Numbered from the stretch's first letter, positions 37,680-49,702 are shown. The stretch: 64,000 nucleotides of DNA from Antedon mediterranea (GCF_964355755.1 NC_092671.1:39325304-39389303), one strand, 5' to 3'. The notes: generated by a model not told the origin, from the letters alone. Numbers and translations: made by a program.

Positions 37680-40600
37680 CTAACTTTCTACTTTTGCGAT
37701 TGGATTTCTAAATTTTGGTAAAAATAGACCAAATTTGGATTCTACACCAGTAAATGTTGCCACAGCTAATCTTAAGCCACCAATATGTTCTGGGTTAACA
37801 GGTGGAAGGTCTGCAAGATGCATAGATTTTGATGTTTTTGAGCCTTCTGGTTGACTGAAAAGAAAAAGAAAGAACGAATGTTTATTTGCTATGTCTGATA
37901 TTGTCACGAATATTATTTTACTATCTAATTTTCTTTTTAAAAAAAGCGTCATTAAAGCATGGTTTCCACTAGAACGCAATGCAACGACACAAAGTGCTGT
38001 ATTGCATAATCACAAGTGCGAACCGACAACGCAACAGTGCTGCAAACATTGCTATGGGAAATAAAATCAGTTTGATTTCATGCAACAACGCAAGGCAAAA
38101 GAACACTGGAAAACATAGTACAGTACATACTCAAAAGTTCGCAGAGTGCACCAGGTCACTAACTCACTAATGTTGACTCATAATAGGCAGGTTTGATTTC
38201 ACGCAGACGGGGGCAAACAATTATTGGAAGGTCAGTTTCTTAGTTTTCGTAGGTTGCGTTACGCCGCGTCACTAGTGGGAACCACACTTTAAAGGCAGCG
38301 GTACGACATGAATAGTGTACATCATCCACACTTGCACACTGGTTATCCTCAAACATTTCAACAATATTGTAGGTATATCAATTAGTAGTACTTACTTTCC
38401 ACCAAAGTCAACAGGAAGATATCTTTGCAGTAATTCATACGTGAGTAAAGTCACACCAAACTGAGGTGATGAACGACACACACGAGCTGCAAAAATAAAC
38501 AAAATGCACAATTTTTAAAAAAAGTGAATAATAGTTTACAAGTGACGTGCTTTTCTGTTGATTCAATAGATGAAAAAAAAGTCTTTATTTTTATTTGAAT
38601 TTACTGGATCAACAAAAAAGAACATCGTCACATGATATTTTTTCATAGTTAACAATAACTAGTCCTACTAGTTTGACAAAAAGTGTGATGTGCCCAAATA
38701 TGGTAGTGATATGACATCATTATGTCCATATATGGGCACATCACATTCTTTTGCCACATAAAGTTTGATAGTGTAGACAGAGCTTTAATTAAGTTAACAA
38801 ATCTTAAGTATACATTTACTATCCCATGGATTACTTACCACCGGCACCTTTCCAGAATGCAGTTCCACCCTCTTCTGCCCAAATCTTTCTTGCACAGTCA
38901 AAGACACCGGCATAGGTTGTCTGGCCACTACGTGCCACCACCTGCAGCCTCGTCTTGATCACATCTGCTGGTGTTACAAGAGAAGCTGCTGGTGCACCTG
39001 CATAAAGAAGTAACATGACATTTAATATTAATGAAAATAGCTTTATTTTTAAAACAAATGTATTAGTATTATTATTGAATTGAAATATATATTTATACTG
39101 GGTAACCTCTTCAGTCAAAGACTGGTCTCCCAGAGGGCCCAGTTGGTGATCAGTGGCTGTGATGTACTAGTACACCGGGGTAACCCCCTACTTGTCTCGA
39201 AAGATGTACTAGGTTCTTTAAAGTGCACACGAGCTAGATGTGTTCACTGGACCTACGGTTTATAGTCCTTATCCGAGAAGACTCGTTCTACTACCAGAAC
39301 CATGGAGTGAGTGAGCCTCGAACCCATGCCGATGTAATGGCTACGTAAGTACGGTTCCACTGTCTTAAATGCTCGGCCACTCACTCACTCATTCGTATTA
39401 ATAATATAATAATAACAGAATTAAACACAGTGAAAATGTTCCTATTAAGGCTATCTCTAAAGCCCTGTCCACACTATCAAACTTTATGTGACAACAAAAT
39501 GTGATGTGCCCATATATGGGCATGATGATATCATATGACTACCATATTTGGGCATATCACTACCATATGGGCACATCACACTATAGTTTGATAGTGTAGA
39601 TAAAGCTTTAACATATGCAAATATTATTATAATGTGATTGTTATAACTTACCTGAGATTGTAGCTGCCGTTAGCAATGACAAAGGACTATTGTGACCATT
39701 CTCATCAGCAAAGTATTTTTTAAAATGTGCATATGAGGTAAAATACAATGCAGAGAAAGGTATATCACGCAGAAAACAAGCACGAGCTCCCTAGGAAAGG
39801 CAAGTAAAGATATAACAGAGTTAAATAAACAAGCACAGGCTCCCTAAAGCTCTGTCTACACTATCAAACTTTATGTGACAAAACAATGTGATGTGCCCAT
39901 TGACATGATGATGTCATTGGACACTACCATATTTGGGCATATCACTACCATATTTGGGCACATCACACTTTTTTGTCAAACTAGTTTGATAGTGTAAACA
40001 GAGCTTTAGAAATGTAATTCCCTAAATAATCAACCAGAAAATAATTAAAAAATTAATATTACCTTGTAAAGACCAAATATGCCAAGATCTTTGATGACGT
40101 TGATTGCACTCACTCGTGGGCCACCAGCAATCTCACCTGCTACTTGCAATCGGATCTTAACAATTTCTAGCGGGTTAGTGAACATAACTTGAGAGCCTCC
40201 AGCCTATGATAAAAGAAATAGATAATAGAGGTTGCAGTAACAATTGGAGCTGTAGCTTGGTGGTTAACATGCTTGCTCTCCAATACCAATTTCCAAGGTT
40301 CAATCCTGACCTAGTGTCAAGGTTCAATCCTGACCTAGTGTCAAGGTTCAATCCTGACCTAGTGTCAAGGTTCAATCCTGACCTAGTGTCAGGATTGTAG
40401 CTCGCAACTCTTTCAACTCCACTCCCTTAGCCTCAAATGAGACTTAGTTTATAATGACGGTAAAATATATAATAGTTTATCCATCCTGTAATTGGCAAGT
40501 TTTTGCTCGCTGTTAGATGCATATAAAATTTAACATTAAATAAAATTATTACATTTTGTAGATTTCAGTACAATCTTGCATATACATTTTAAACAAAAAA

Positions 40601-43600
40601 ATCAGATGTATTCATTTTAATTTCTTTTATATTTTAAAATCTATAAGATTTACCATGGCAACAATTCTTAGGCACACAATATTAAAATGTTAAAGATTGA
40701 TGAAACATGTACTTACACAACCACCAGCTAAGATTTCACCCCAAAGGGGCAGTGATCCATCTTTATTGCGCACTTTATCTCGTACCAAATCGTTCATTGT
40801 TAGCTTTATGGCCTTCTCTGGGGCTACACCTACAATTTGTGGCAATAGACCTGAAAAAAGAAAAAAATATATGACAATTTACAAGGATTTGAAACAATTC
40901 TTAAAAATACAGTACCTGTAGTATTAAACATGGTAGACAGTAGAATAAATTAAAACACTGCTCTTTAAACTTCAATATAATTTAGTGGTTACGAGAAAAA
41001 TCTTATTACTACTAGATTTGAACCCCAGCCTTGAAGGAAAAACAGTGAGTGCGTGGCCGAGCAGTTAAGACAGTGGAACCGTGATTACGTAGCCATAACA
41101 TCATCAAGGGTTTGAGGCTCACTCACTCCATGGTTATGGTGGTAGAACAAGTAGGATAAGGACTATAAACCGTAGGTCCACTGTACACATCTGGCTTATG
41201 TGCACTTTAAAGAACCTAGTACATCCTTCGAGACGAGTAATGCGTTACGCCGGTGTACACACACAGCCACTGATCATAACTGGGCCTTCTGGGAGTGCAA
41301 CTACTAATTACCTCTGTACAATCCAAATATTCCTTCAAACCTGACTACCTTTGTGAAGCAGTCAATACTGTTCTTGTACATCAGCTCTCCCACCACTGAG
41401 CCACCACGCTGGTTCTGCATCCTTGTTTTCACCAAATCTATTGGGTAAACGGCCGTAGCACCGGTAGCTGAAAGCAAAAAAGACAAAGCATAATTACGTA
41501 TCTGCTGAAAGTGACTAACAAGGACATCCACAATTACCTTCTATGTCTGCTATTTAAAACAATGTACAGTACTGTTTATGTATCAGTATATCTTTATTAA
41601 TCCCTCATGGGGCAATTAACAAAATGAAAGAAAAGGATTACATCATCTTACAATCAAAAGTACAAATTACATCAAATAAAAAACTCTTAAGAATTTTAAA
41701 ATGTTTAAGTTAATACAATAAAAAGTTAAAATTTATAAAATGTTATTTATTGAAAAGTCTGATGGCACAAATTAATTATTTTTGCAAGTTTTACACCTAT
41801 AATGAGGGGTGCAGGTCAAGTCGGCCCCAAACCGTCTCGGCCCAAGTCAAGTCGGCCCCACGTCAAGTCGGCCCCAAGTCAACTCGGCCTCAAGTCAATT
41901 CGGCCTCAAGTCAACTCGGCCTCACGTCAACTCGGCCAAAAAGTAATCGGTCAACTCGGCCACAATAAAGTATGGAACGCAATAAGTGCTTAATATTATT
42001 ATGATTATTACTATCCACTCTTTAAAAAAAAAATAAGAAAAATACTCATATAAAAAAATGATCTCATTGCCGATATGAATAGAAAAAGTAGGCCTACCCG
42101 CGTGTTACAAAACACCTGCAGGTACCACATTACAGTAAATCGAAGACGTAGGCCTACGTTCCACCATGGAGCTTATTATAGCTCCATGGTTCCACCATTT
42201 GGCCATAGAAAAATGATCGTACATATCGTTTTTGTCCATGATTTGCGTTTTTAAAAGAGGGGAATCACCCGGTCAGCGAAAACACGTAGCAGTTGTAGAT
42301 ATCGAAATAGCTGCCAAATGTGCAGCTACGAATTGGTTTCAGATGTTTTCGCCTAATCAAATACATACAATGAAGAAATCTACGCTTGATTCAGCCATGG
42401 AGTTAACATTATTTAATACCTCAATGATTCAACCAAACAATCTAATTACACCTAATAAATGTCCTCGCATATCGGACATGTTTATTGAATTTTGACGCAC
42501 GAACGAACATACGCGCCCACGTACGTCATCATCATTATTGGGTCTACAAAATGTGTTCCTATTTATTTTCCAATTGATCATATTGTAATCATTAATAATA
42601 GTATGAAGCTTATTAATCAATTGTTTGTTAATTTTATTAAACGTAAATAAAGGAAAGATGGTGAAATCCTTATTTTTTTTGCTAAATATATTATTGTCTA
42701 AATATTAATATTCATTAGAAGTCAGAATTATTCATAGGTAAAAAAATGTGAAGAAATATTATTTTATCAATCCCCTTCCTTTGCACCTTTTGCATTCCAT
42801 ACTTTAACGGGGCCGAGTTGACCGATTATTTTTTGGCCGAGTTGACGTGAGGCCGAGTTGACTTGAGGCCGAGTTGACTTGGGGCCGACTTGACTTGGGG
42901 CCGACTTGACTTTGGCCGAGACGGTTTAGGGCCGACTTGGATCGAAATCATAATGAGAGACAGCATGGGGCAAAACTTCAAATTCCTTATAAATAGTGTG
43001 GTTAAAATTGCCATACTTTTTTTAAATATTTGTCTATCACAAAAGAAGATAGATTACGTAGGTTACAACCTGTTTTACTTTGAAACTATGTTAACAATTT
43101 TTTTAAAGGACATTTTTTGTAAGGAATTTGTTTCCTTGACCCTCAGATTATAGACTGGCAGATGAAAGAAAAGGTGAGAACAATCTCAATAACAGAGTTA
43201 TAAAATACTATACAATATATGTCTGCTTGTTGGAACAATACAGGGTTTTTGTAAGTTTTTTAATGTCTTTTCATGAACGTTTTTTAATCTATTCCCCTAA
43301 AAAAAAACAGGACCATATGTAAAACAGGTGAAATATCTATACCTGTATTTATTTTTATCCTGTATAAATATATTTTTCAATAAATAAATAACTAAAATAC
43401 AATGTGACAATGACATTTTGTTAAAGTTGTCACATTACTGGCACAAAGGGGGCATTTGAATTTGATAAATTTATCAGGCAGATATAATACAATGATATTT
43501 ATTAATATCTTTGTAATGTTTGCTGTAGAGAAGGACATTGATTTTTAACTTTGAGAATTAAAAAACGTTATTGGCTCTATTCAATTTTCTTTTAGTTGTA

Positions 43601-43818
43601 AGTTTTCCAAATATGTTTATTTTTCTAAATAAATTTTAATGAGACAAAAAAAACCCAAATACTTACCCCCAGCAACAGAACCCAAGGCAAACCTATAGAC
43701 AGACTCAGCCACCTGTACCAATACGGTTCTGTCTACTTCTGTTTTTGGCTGTTCTGTTTGTTGACGGACTAAGTCAGCTCCTGGCGCTATCTTGTCTATG
43801 TCTCCCATTCTTATACGC
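37680..43818 (-). CDS. SLC25A12: Carrier domain exons of SLC25A12
   Basis: Three mitochondrial carrier signatures of the Px[DE]xx[KR] type are visible: [11 protein letters not shown] (Pro356, exon 10), [12 protein letters not shown] (Pro455, exon 12) and [12 protein letters not shown] (Pro547, exon 14). Each opens one of the three two-helix repeats, and the Asp/Glu and Lys residues of each salt-bridge gate are intact. The C-terminal tail ([20 protein letters not shown], then KFGLFLPKF) matches the amphipathic tail typical of aralar/citrin rather than other SLC25 carriers. Confidence 0.92.
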
Positions 43819-46800
43819 CTAGACACAAACGATACCATTAAAACCATACCATCAAAGAGTCATATATGCAGGCTGGAAATTCTTACTTATATAGTTGTGG
43901 ATGTCTAAAGCTGGTATTATTATTACGGTTACAAGAAGTAGATTCATACAGTGTAAAGCTCTGTCTACACTATCAAACTTTATATGTGACAAAAAATATG
44001 GACATGATGATGTCATTTCACTACCCTATTTAAGCATATCACTACCATCACTTTGTTTGTCAAACTAGTTTGATAGTGTAGACAGAGCTTAAGACATTCC
44101 ATGTATCTTATTAAATTGAGTTGACATGGTCCTTCTAATAGAATCACATAGACATGACACTATATTAACTTGATTACATGCCGCAACACTAAAACTACAA
44201 GGCCATAGAGTGTAACAAAAATCTACATATGTCTACAAAACATTCAGCATTGTGATAGCTTCCGCTTCCACCCAAAATTTAGAAATTGGTGTAGTCATGC
44301 AAGCTATCACAATGATTTATTTAGAGGTATATGTTTGTTTATGCTCTGTTGCTTTTTTTTCAGTCCTTAGAATGATTGATAGTAGAGACTTTACGCAACA
44401 GGACGAGAAGCCACAGGACGGTGCTCATGATTAATTTATGCATGAGCTTTAACAAAGTCGGCGGAGCTTAGCATGAAATGTTGTCATCTTAACTTTTTGA
44501 AGTCGAAAAATTTGGCATTTTTACGTTTAAGTTTGACTAGAGATAATGATCGTCTTCGCGCAAGGGTGTGTAACTAATAAAACGGCTTTATGATTTGACG
44601 CTCTAGCGAACACAGAATCTCCGTCCTGTTTCGTAAAGTCCCTGGTGAAAGTAGCATACCCTGTTGATTTATCCTGTGTACAAAGATGGAATAATATTTC
44701 TACTTCTAAGGGTGAAACTTGAGGAAATACTTGAGAGGCATGAAGAAACTCCTCTAAAAAAGTATAAAAAATGCAACATTTATAAAAAAAATACATATAA
44801 ATATATATATATATAAACATTAAAAATATGTACTCATTCATATGTGGACAATAATGATGTCATATCACTATCATATTTGGGCATATCATTATCATATTTG
44901 GGCATATCACTACCATATCTGGGCACATCACACTTTTTTTGTCAATCTAATTTGATAGTGTAGACAGAGCTTTAGCAAACTTACTTCATGGGCTTTTTTG
45001 TTTTTTGGCAATAAAGAATAAGAATTAGAGTTGACTACAAATAAATTGTTCAATATATCCCCGTACCTTTTGTTACTGCTACAGTTGGATCATACTTGGC
45101 TATTGAGTTGTATATTCTTCTCATAAGTTCCACATCTTTCAACATTGAATTGAACGCCAAAAAATATGGATAACTAACTAAATGCTTTGTTTCTCCACCA
45201 GCAACCTAAAAAGATATCTTTAAACAATTATTGTTCTATAGTAATTTTGAACAGAAATTATTATTGAAATTATTGTTCCACTATATAAAGTTGAGAGTCA
45301 AAAGATTATTGCTATGTGGACATGAATATATCATTAAATTCCCAGTGATTTACTCATTCATGGTTTGTGGGGAGGCTCCCACCTGGGGGCATACAGTAGT
45401 TCATCATGGACTATACCATTTGTGGAGAGGGGTGTTAAATGTAAATTTATACTTTACGCTCTTCGAGGAGAAAGGGCTATTGTCGGTTCATACAGTTAAG
45501 CTAGGCACAAAATAGACTTATGCAGAAAAGGCATGCTTTTTCCACTTAAAATTAGTTACAATTTTGTAAAATAAGTTATTCTTGATTTCTAAATATGGAA
45601 TACATACATTAACCAGATTTTCTTCAACGTATGGCGTTAGCATATGGCGTCTTATTGTAGTCATCACCTTCTGGAATTCTAATGCGTTGATGACACCCTG
45701 TTTTTTGGTGTCAAGTTTCTGAAATGCCTGATTTGCGTGCACTTCTTGAAGGTTCTGGCAAGGAAGCGTAACAGATCAATAGAATTAAACGAGCAAACAC
45801 ATTAACTTTAAAGAGATTTAGGCTAAAAAGATTATTATTCAATTGGAACACATTTAATGATAAATTGCATGGTACTTTCATCATGGTAGAAAATCAATGT
45901 AATATCATTTAGTTCCATCTGGTAATATTACTATTTTAGTATTCATTTCAAATGTTAATTAACCTTTGAGATAAAGAGCAAAACCATACTAAAATTAATA
46001 AGGAGGAATATAGCATCTGTCAATATTCATTAAATAAACAGATTTATTATTTAAAAAGATTTATTATTTATTCAGATTTTTAGTATAAAATAGTTTGCAT
46101 AATAGGCCAAGCAACATTTTAAATTAGGCACAGATACAACGTGGTATAAAATTGAAAAAATTGTTCATTGTATTTGTTTTAAACAAATCAACACAGTTGT
46201 TTATATTTTGGTTAATAATGTTCATTATGTTTGTTTGTTTGTTTGTTTGTTATTAATTATTTATACTGGATGACCTCTTTAGTCAAAGACTGGTTTCCCA
46301 GAGGGCTCAATTATTTGTATTGTGATCCACTACAAGAATTGCATCACTGATAATACAATCACATTAATGAAGACATATTGTAAATGTATACTCTCCTTGC
46401 AGATAGAGAGGGCTATTGTCGGTTTATCCAGGTAAGCTATGCACGAAATAGACACATAAATGATACAGTGAACTTCCTCAAACATTTTGGGCTAAAATAT
46501 CTGGTTTACAGAATGTATTTCAAATAGCAGTTTTTGTTAAAGAGCAAATTTTTTGTCAATTTACCATATAAAAAAGCCAAATGAAAGCCAATTCAATGGA
46601 CTATTGAATGAATATATCTACAAATGTGTGATTATGTACTTACAACTAAAAAGTGTGAGAACTCTGAGTAAGAGAGTTGAGTCTTTCTGTTAGAACCAAA
46701 ATGATAAGTTACAAATGGACAGTCAAAGTTGAAAGGTATTCGTTGATGGATCTCCATTTGACTGAACACGTTCTTAAATTCATCTGAAATAAATCATCGA

Positions 46801-47935
46801 TAATTATTTAAATATTAAAATCAATTTAAGTGCATATTCTGGTAATGGCATAATTTATCCATTATAAAGGTCTACAAGTTTAATATTATGACCTTAATAA
46901 AATTACTTTACAAATATTCATTTATTGAATGCATGAGTTTTTGTAAAGATATATTTTTTTTTTCTATTTTTTTTTCAAATATGCCATTGTCACATAATAG
47001 CTATTGGCTTTGACCAAAAACTGGATCGAAAAAAAAAATATTTACCTGAAAAAAAAATTGTCTGTCAGACAATGGTTTGGTTAAAATGAACCATTTCTTT
47101 CGTCTTTTTAATTAAGCCCCCTTCTCACAGATGTGCCTGCAATATACCTGTATTATGCTGGCGTCGTGCCGGTATCGTTACCGGCATATACCCATTCTCA
47201 TCGGACTATTGTGCCGGAAATATAACCGGTATATACCGGCTTTCTGTGAGAAAGGAGTCGGGCATATTCGGCCAATAAAAAGTATCTGACAAAATAATTA
47301 TTGAGGGCGTCCTTTATTATTATTTTTGTCTAGCGATATATGGCGGCAAATTATAAGTCACAGATTATTATCTTTCTTTATAGCATATTTATGCAATACA
47401 TGCTATGTACAGTATATTGTGCATATATTATACAGGTACAGCAATTAATTAGCCGTCATCAGCAATCTGTAAAACACCTTAGAAGGCTGTACAATTTACA
47501 AGGCAAGGCGACGAAGGGTCAGGCACCAACAAACAAAGAGCTATGAATGGCCTATGTCTATAGATTATGCTACAAATTTCTTCTTGTCCCCTTATTTTAT
47601 TTTAAGCAGCTCTCTTATCTCATTATCCCTCCAGTTCGACATTATTATTGTTATTGTTAATTGAATTGGCGCCAAAGTGATACACTTGACCGCGCAAGGT
47701 GTCAAAGCCTCGACGGGGAATTAAATATAACCCCGGAATATAGCGGTGTTACGTTCTCACAGAATGCCCGTCTGGCATTGAGGGGAATATCCCTAGAATA
47801 TTACTAGGTCTAAAGCAGGTCATGTCGATGACGGCATGATGCTGGTATGATGCCAAGACGACACAGAAAACCATACCGGCATGGTAATGGTATATTCCAG
47901 GCACACAGCTCTGTGAGAAAGGGGCTTAAGTAAAA

Positions 47936-47967
<32 letters not shown>

Positions 47968-49702
47968 ACAGAAGTGAATAACTTGATTAAAACGTATTTA
48001 AAGTCTGATTTTCTTAATCTTCATTTTTCATGTTTTTAGGGGACAATACATCGTTAAAGAATTTACTAACCAAATGATACAAATCCAGATCCGTTGGTAT
48101 CAAACAATTGGAAGGCAACCATGTGTAAGGCATCTGGTGAACAGAGCAAGGCCTCAAAGGCTTGGAACTCTATGAACGATACCTTCCTATTAAAAGACAA
48201 CATTACAAAAATAGGTATTTAGCATCTAATATACATCTGTTTCAATGGTCAGAGAATAAAGTAAAGAGATTGAAATTTATGCTAACTTTCATTTTCATTT
48301 AGATTATTAATCATGAAATGATGGCAATCGTTTGTATTGTGGAAATGACTAAAAAGTAATTAATTTGAAATTGAATAGGTACATTGAAGGTTTTTGAAAT
48401 TTGTTGAAAATTATTTTGAAATGATATAACTAAGCTCAGAATCACCTGAATGAAACAGTTAGTGCGCAAATAAAATGTTGCCAATTTAATTAAGACAGTT
48501 AGTGGGAAATGGCTGTGGTCATGTTACAAAGCGAGTTAAGTTTGTCAATTAACAAAATTATCTGAGAACTTTTCCCATAAAACTCCTAGAAAGTAGGAAG
48601 CCTTTTGCCATTTCCCCCCTGACTGTATAGTAATGTACATATATTAATTAATTAACTAAATTAAGTCCAACACACAGATTATTAATTTGAAATTAGACAT
48701 TTTATAGTAATTTTTTTGTTTATAAATAAAAGTTGAAGTTATTTAATCTTCAAGAAATTGCATAATGCCACTTAAAATGTGTCAGAAACTTTCCCTTTCG
48801 TCTTTAAAAAAAAAAATTTAAGCTTGAAAGGAAAATAAAATGAAATGTACCCGTCTTTAGTCTGGTCCACAACTGACGCCAACAGCTTCATTGTGACGGG
48901 GTTGTAGTTTCTTTCAGGCTGCAATCCTAAATAATTACGGATAAGATCTTCTTGTGTCATAAATCTTTCACCCGTTTCACTTTCAATACTTGCATACTAA
49001 GAAAAGGAAAATTGACTTTTGGTGCAAAAAATTGGTTCCTTTCCTACTTCAACCTAAACTGAATTTTGCTGAATAAATAAGTTTTAATTAATCTTATTTT
49101 TGTTTAAAAAGATGTCGCCAATTTATTGCAGTCGTAATGTTATTCTAAATGTCTTACCTTGTGAAATATTTGCCGCAGTAATGTTGGATCTGCCCGTTTT
49201 ATTAGATGCAGTCCCTGTGAAATAATATTAATAACAATATTGAACTTTAAAAAAATTTAATATTATAGGCTGCAAACAAGGCCCAGTAGTGGCATATTAG
49301 TTAGGGGGTCTAGTAGGCCCACTAACTAGAATTAATTAATATTAAATAATAATTCAAAATAATAAAAATAATAATAATATTAAATAAAATTTAAAAATGT
49401 TTATTTAATATTTAAAATAATAAATAAAATATCTTGGTTGATCCGATGCGGCTGTCTCGACATTAGCTAGCTAGGCCTAGGTAGGCTTAGAAACAAATTT
49501 TCTATTTATTCTGAACAATAACATATATTTTATTCATTTATTATTTAAGCTAGGCCTAGGCCTATTGGGACGGTAGCTGTTTTTCTCGTTGATGATCACA
49601 ACCTCAGCCCAGCAGGGCAGGCCCCATCAGGTCAACAGCAAACAGACTTACCGTATTTTCAGCTGGAGAACACGATGCTTGCCGGAAACCTAGCAACGTC
49701 AT
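37680..49702 (-). CDS. SLC25A12: Mitochondrial aspartate/glutamate carrier (aralar/citrin), 16 exons, 678 aa
   Basis: Exons (minus): 49702-49652, 49214-49158, 48996-48851, 48186-48071, 46783-46644, 45754-45608, 45205-45067, 44753-44660, 43818-43667, 41467-41312, 40850-40717, 40203-40063, 39790-39652, 38997-38839, 38486-38396 and 37854-37680. Splice phases agree; total 2037 nt. Human SLC25A12 is also 678 residues. The protein has an N-terminal EF-hand domain facing the intermembrane space and a three-repeat carrier domain in the inner membrane. It exports aspartate for glutamate plus a proton in the malate-aspartate shuttle and is stimulated by calcium. Exon 14 has two possible donors; the downstream one (GTAAGT at 38838) keeps family spacing (KGAGARVCR). 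The start ATG is the only one in the first exon and gives a divergent 17-residue leader. Invertebrates usually have one gene ancestral to SLC25A12 and SLC25A13, so the symbol stands for the pair. It is head to head with HAT1. Confidence 0.93.
37957..38293. mobile_element. MITE family B, long copy
   Basis: Inverted ends TAAAGCATGGTTTCCACTAG (left) and CTAGTGGGAACCACACTTTA (right), followed inward by ACGCAATGCAACG and GCGTTACGCCGCGTC. It lies in the last intron of SLC25A12. Confidence 0.75.
38667..38786. mobile_element. Palindromic MITE family A, copy 14
   Basis: Left terminus lost; the right end GTGTAGACAGAGCTTT is intact. It lies in SLC25A12 intron 14, 50 bp from exon 14. Confidence 0.8.
39087..39390 (-). 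mobile_element. tRNA-derived SINE (family 1)
   Basis: On the minus strand the element opens GAGTGAGTGGCCGAGCATTT, a Ser/Leu tRNA-like A box (TGGCCGAG...AAG), and continues to a B box (GGGTTCGAGGCTC). After about 200 bp of body it ends in CCCTCTGGGAGACCAGTCTT and a TATAAATATA tail. It lies in SLC25A12 intron 13. A plus-strand copy is at 41044-41302 and a 5'-truncated copy at 46253-46335. Confidence 0.75.
39459..39610. mobile_element. Palindromic MITE family A, copy 15
   Basis: Left end AAAGCCCTGTCCACACTATC; right end GATAGTGTAGATAAAGCTTT. It lies in SLC25A12 intron 13, close to exon 13. Confidence 0.85.
39846..40008. mobile_element. Palindromic MITE family A, best full copy (reference for the family)
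   Basis: Outer inverted ends AAAGCTCTGTCTACACTATC and GATAGTGTAAACAGAGCTTT are followed by TTTATGTGACA facing CTAGTTTGACAAAA. Then come subterminal GTGATGTGCCCA facing TGGGCACATCAC, around a centre with ACCATATTTGGGCATATCAC. The whole 160-bp unit can fold into one long hairpin. No coding capacity. Flanking bases suggest a short TA or TTA-type duplication, but the exact edge is ambiguous across copies. Confidence 0.9.
40246..40530 (+). mobile_element. tRNA-derived SINE (family 2) with amplified B box
   Basis: Starts GGAGCTGTAGCTTGGTGGTT (A-box-like), then GGTTCAATCCTGA (B-box-like). The B-box segment is present four times as a perfect 24-bp tandem repeat (40295-40390). The body then runs through GTTTATCCATCCTGTAATTG to CTCGCTGTTAGATGC. 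A second, internally deleted copy is at 60475-60620. It lies in SLC25A12 intron 11. Confidence 0.75.
41044..41302 (+). mobile_element. tRNA-derived SINE (family 1), plus-strand copy
   Basis: GCGTGGCCGAGCAGTTAAGA, B box GGGTTTGAGGCTC, and the same body as 39087-39390 in opposite orientation. It ends within about ten bases of the donor of SLC25A12 exon 10. Confidence 0.75.
41807..42949. mobile_element. TU-like foldback element with 16-bp repeat arms (e1)
   Basis: The left arm (41815 to about 41985) is a tandem array of 16-bp units of the type AAGTCAACTCGGCCTC. The right arm (about 42791-42940) is its inverted copy, and the pair shares the inner border TAAAGTATGGAA. The 800-bp core has no intact transposase. 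An 87-codon frame at 42232-42495 ([20 protein letters not shown]) overlaps the part homologous to element e2. ATAATGAG occurs at 41799-41806 and 42950-42957, a plausible 8-bp target duplication. It lies in SLC25A12 intron 9. Sea urchin TU elements have long inverted arms with short tandem repeats, which this matches in layout. Confidence 0.8.
43955..44090. mobile_element. Palindromic MITE family A, copy 17
   Basis: Both ends complete; the left subterminal GTGATGTGCCCA segment is deleted. It lies in SLC25A12 intron 8. Confidence 0.85.
44660..49702 (-). CDS. SLC25A12: N-terminal EF-hand domain exons of SLC25A12
   Basis: Spans exons 1-8, residues 1 to about 297. The loop DQTKDGKVSFIE (residues 80-91, spanning the exon 3/4 junction) keeps Asp, Thr, Asp and the bidentate Glu at the positions that bind calcium in the aralar/citrin EF-hand 2. 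A second loop ([10 protein letters not shown]) is partly canonical, while later EF-hands ([17 protein letters not shown]) lack liganding residues, as in human aralar. The conserved [15 protein letters not shown] segment follows. Calcium sensing from the intermembrane side is therefore expected to be retained. Confidence 0.88.
44838..44973. mobile_element. Palindromic MITE family A, copy 18 (left end lost)
   Basis: Starts within ATATGTGGACAATAATGATG, repeats the CATATTTGGGCATATCA block, and ends GTGTAGACAGAGCTTT. It lies in SLC25A12 intron 7. Confidence 0.8.
46253..46335 (-). mobile_element. 5'-truncated SINE (family 1)
   Basis: Only the 3' part (the minus-strand equivalent of ACCTCTTTAGTCAAAGACTG and CAGAGGGCTC) is present, next to a TTTG microsatellite. 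It lies in SLC25A12 intron 5. Confidence 0.65.
46937..48058. mobile_element. MITE family C interrupted by an 810-bp element
   Basis: Left part 46937-47115 and right part 47926-48058 together match the copy at 18135-18424 (right part: CTTCATTTTTCATGTTTT and GGACAATACAT). The gap is the element at 47116-47925. It lies in SLC25A12 intron 4. Confidence 0.65.
47116..47925. mobile_element. DNA element with inverted ends, inserted at TTAA
   Basis: Ends are GCCCCCTTCTCACAGATGTG and GCTCTGTGAGAAAGGGGC; the inner match continues through GCCTGCAATATACC versus GGTATATTCCAGGC. TTAA flanks both sides (47112-47115 and 47926-47929), as in piggyBac insertions; a TWA-type 3-bp duplication (PIF/Harbinger) is also possible. 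The interior has a 68-codon frame at 47340-47546 ([20 protein letters not shown]) that might be a transposase remnant but matches nothing I recognise. Confidence 0.7.

Noticed and set aside
38834-38842. Upstream splice donor GTGGTAAG for SLC25A12 exon 14
   Set aside because: It is in phase, but it would delete one residue relative to the family (KG-x-x-x-R spacing), and the next GTAAGT is the stronger donor.
40175-40400. Repeats of NLDTRSGL or RFNPDLVS as a possible repetitive protein
   Set aside because: It is the 24-bp B-box repeat of a SINE read in frame.
41750-41993. Frames of [12 protein letters not shown]-type repeats
   Set aside because: Produced by the 16-bp arm repeats of foldback element e1.
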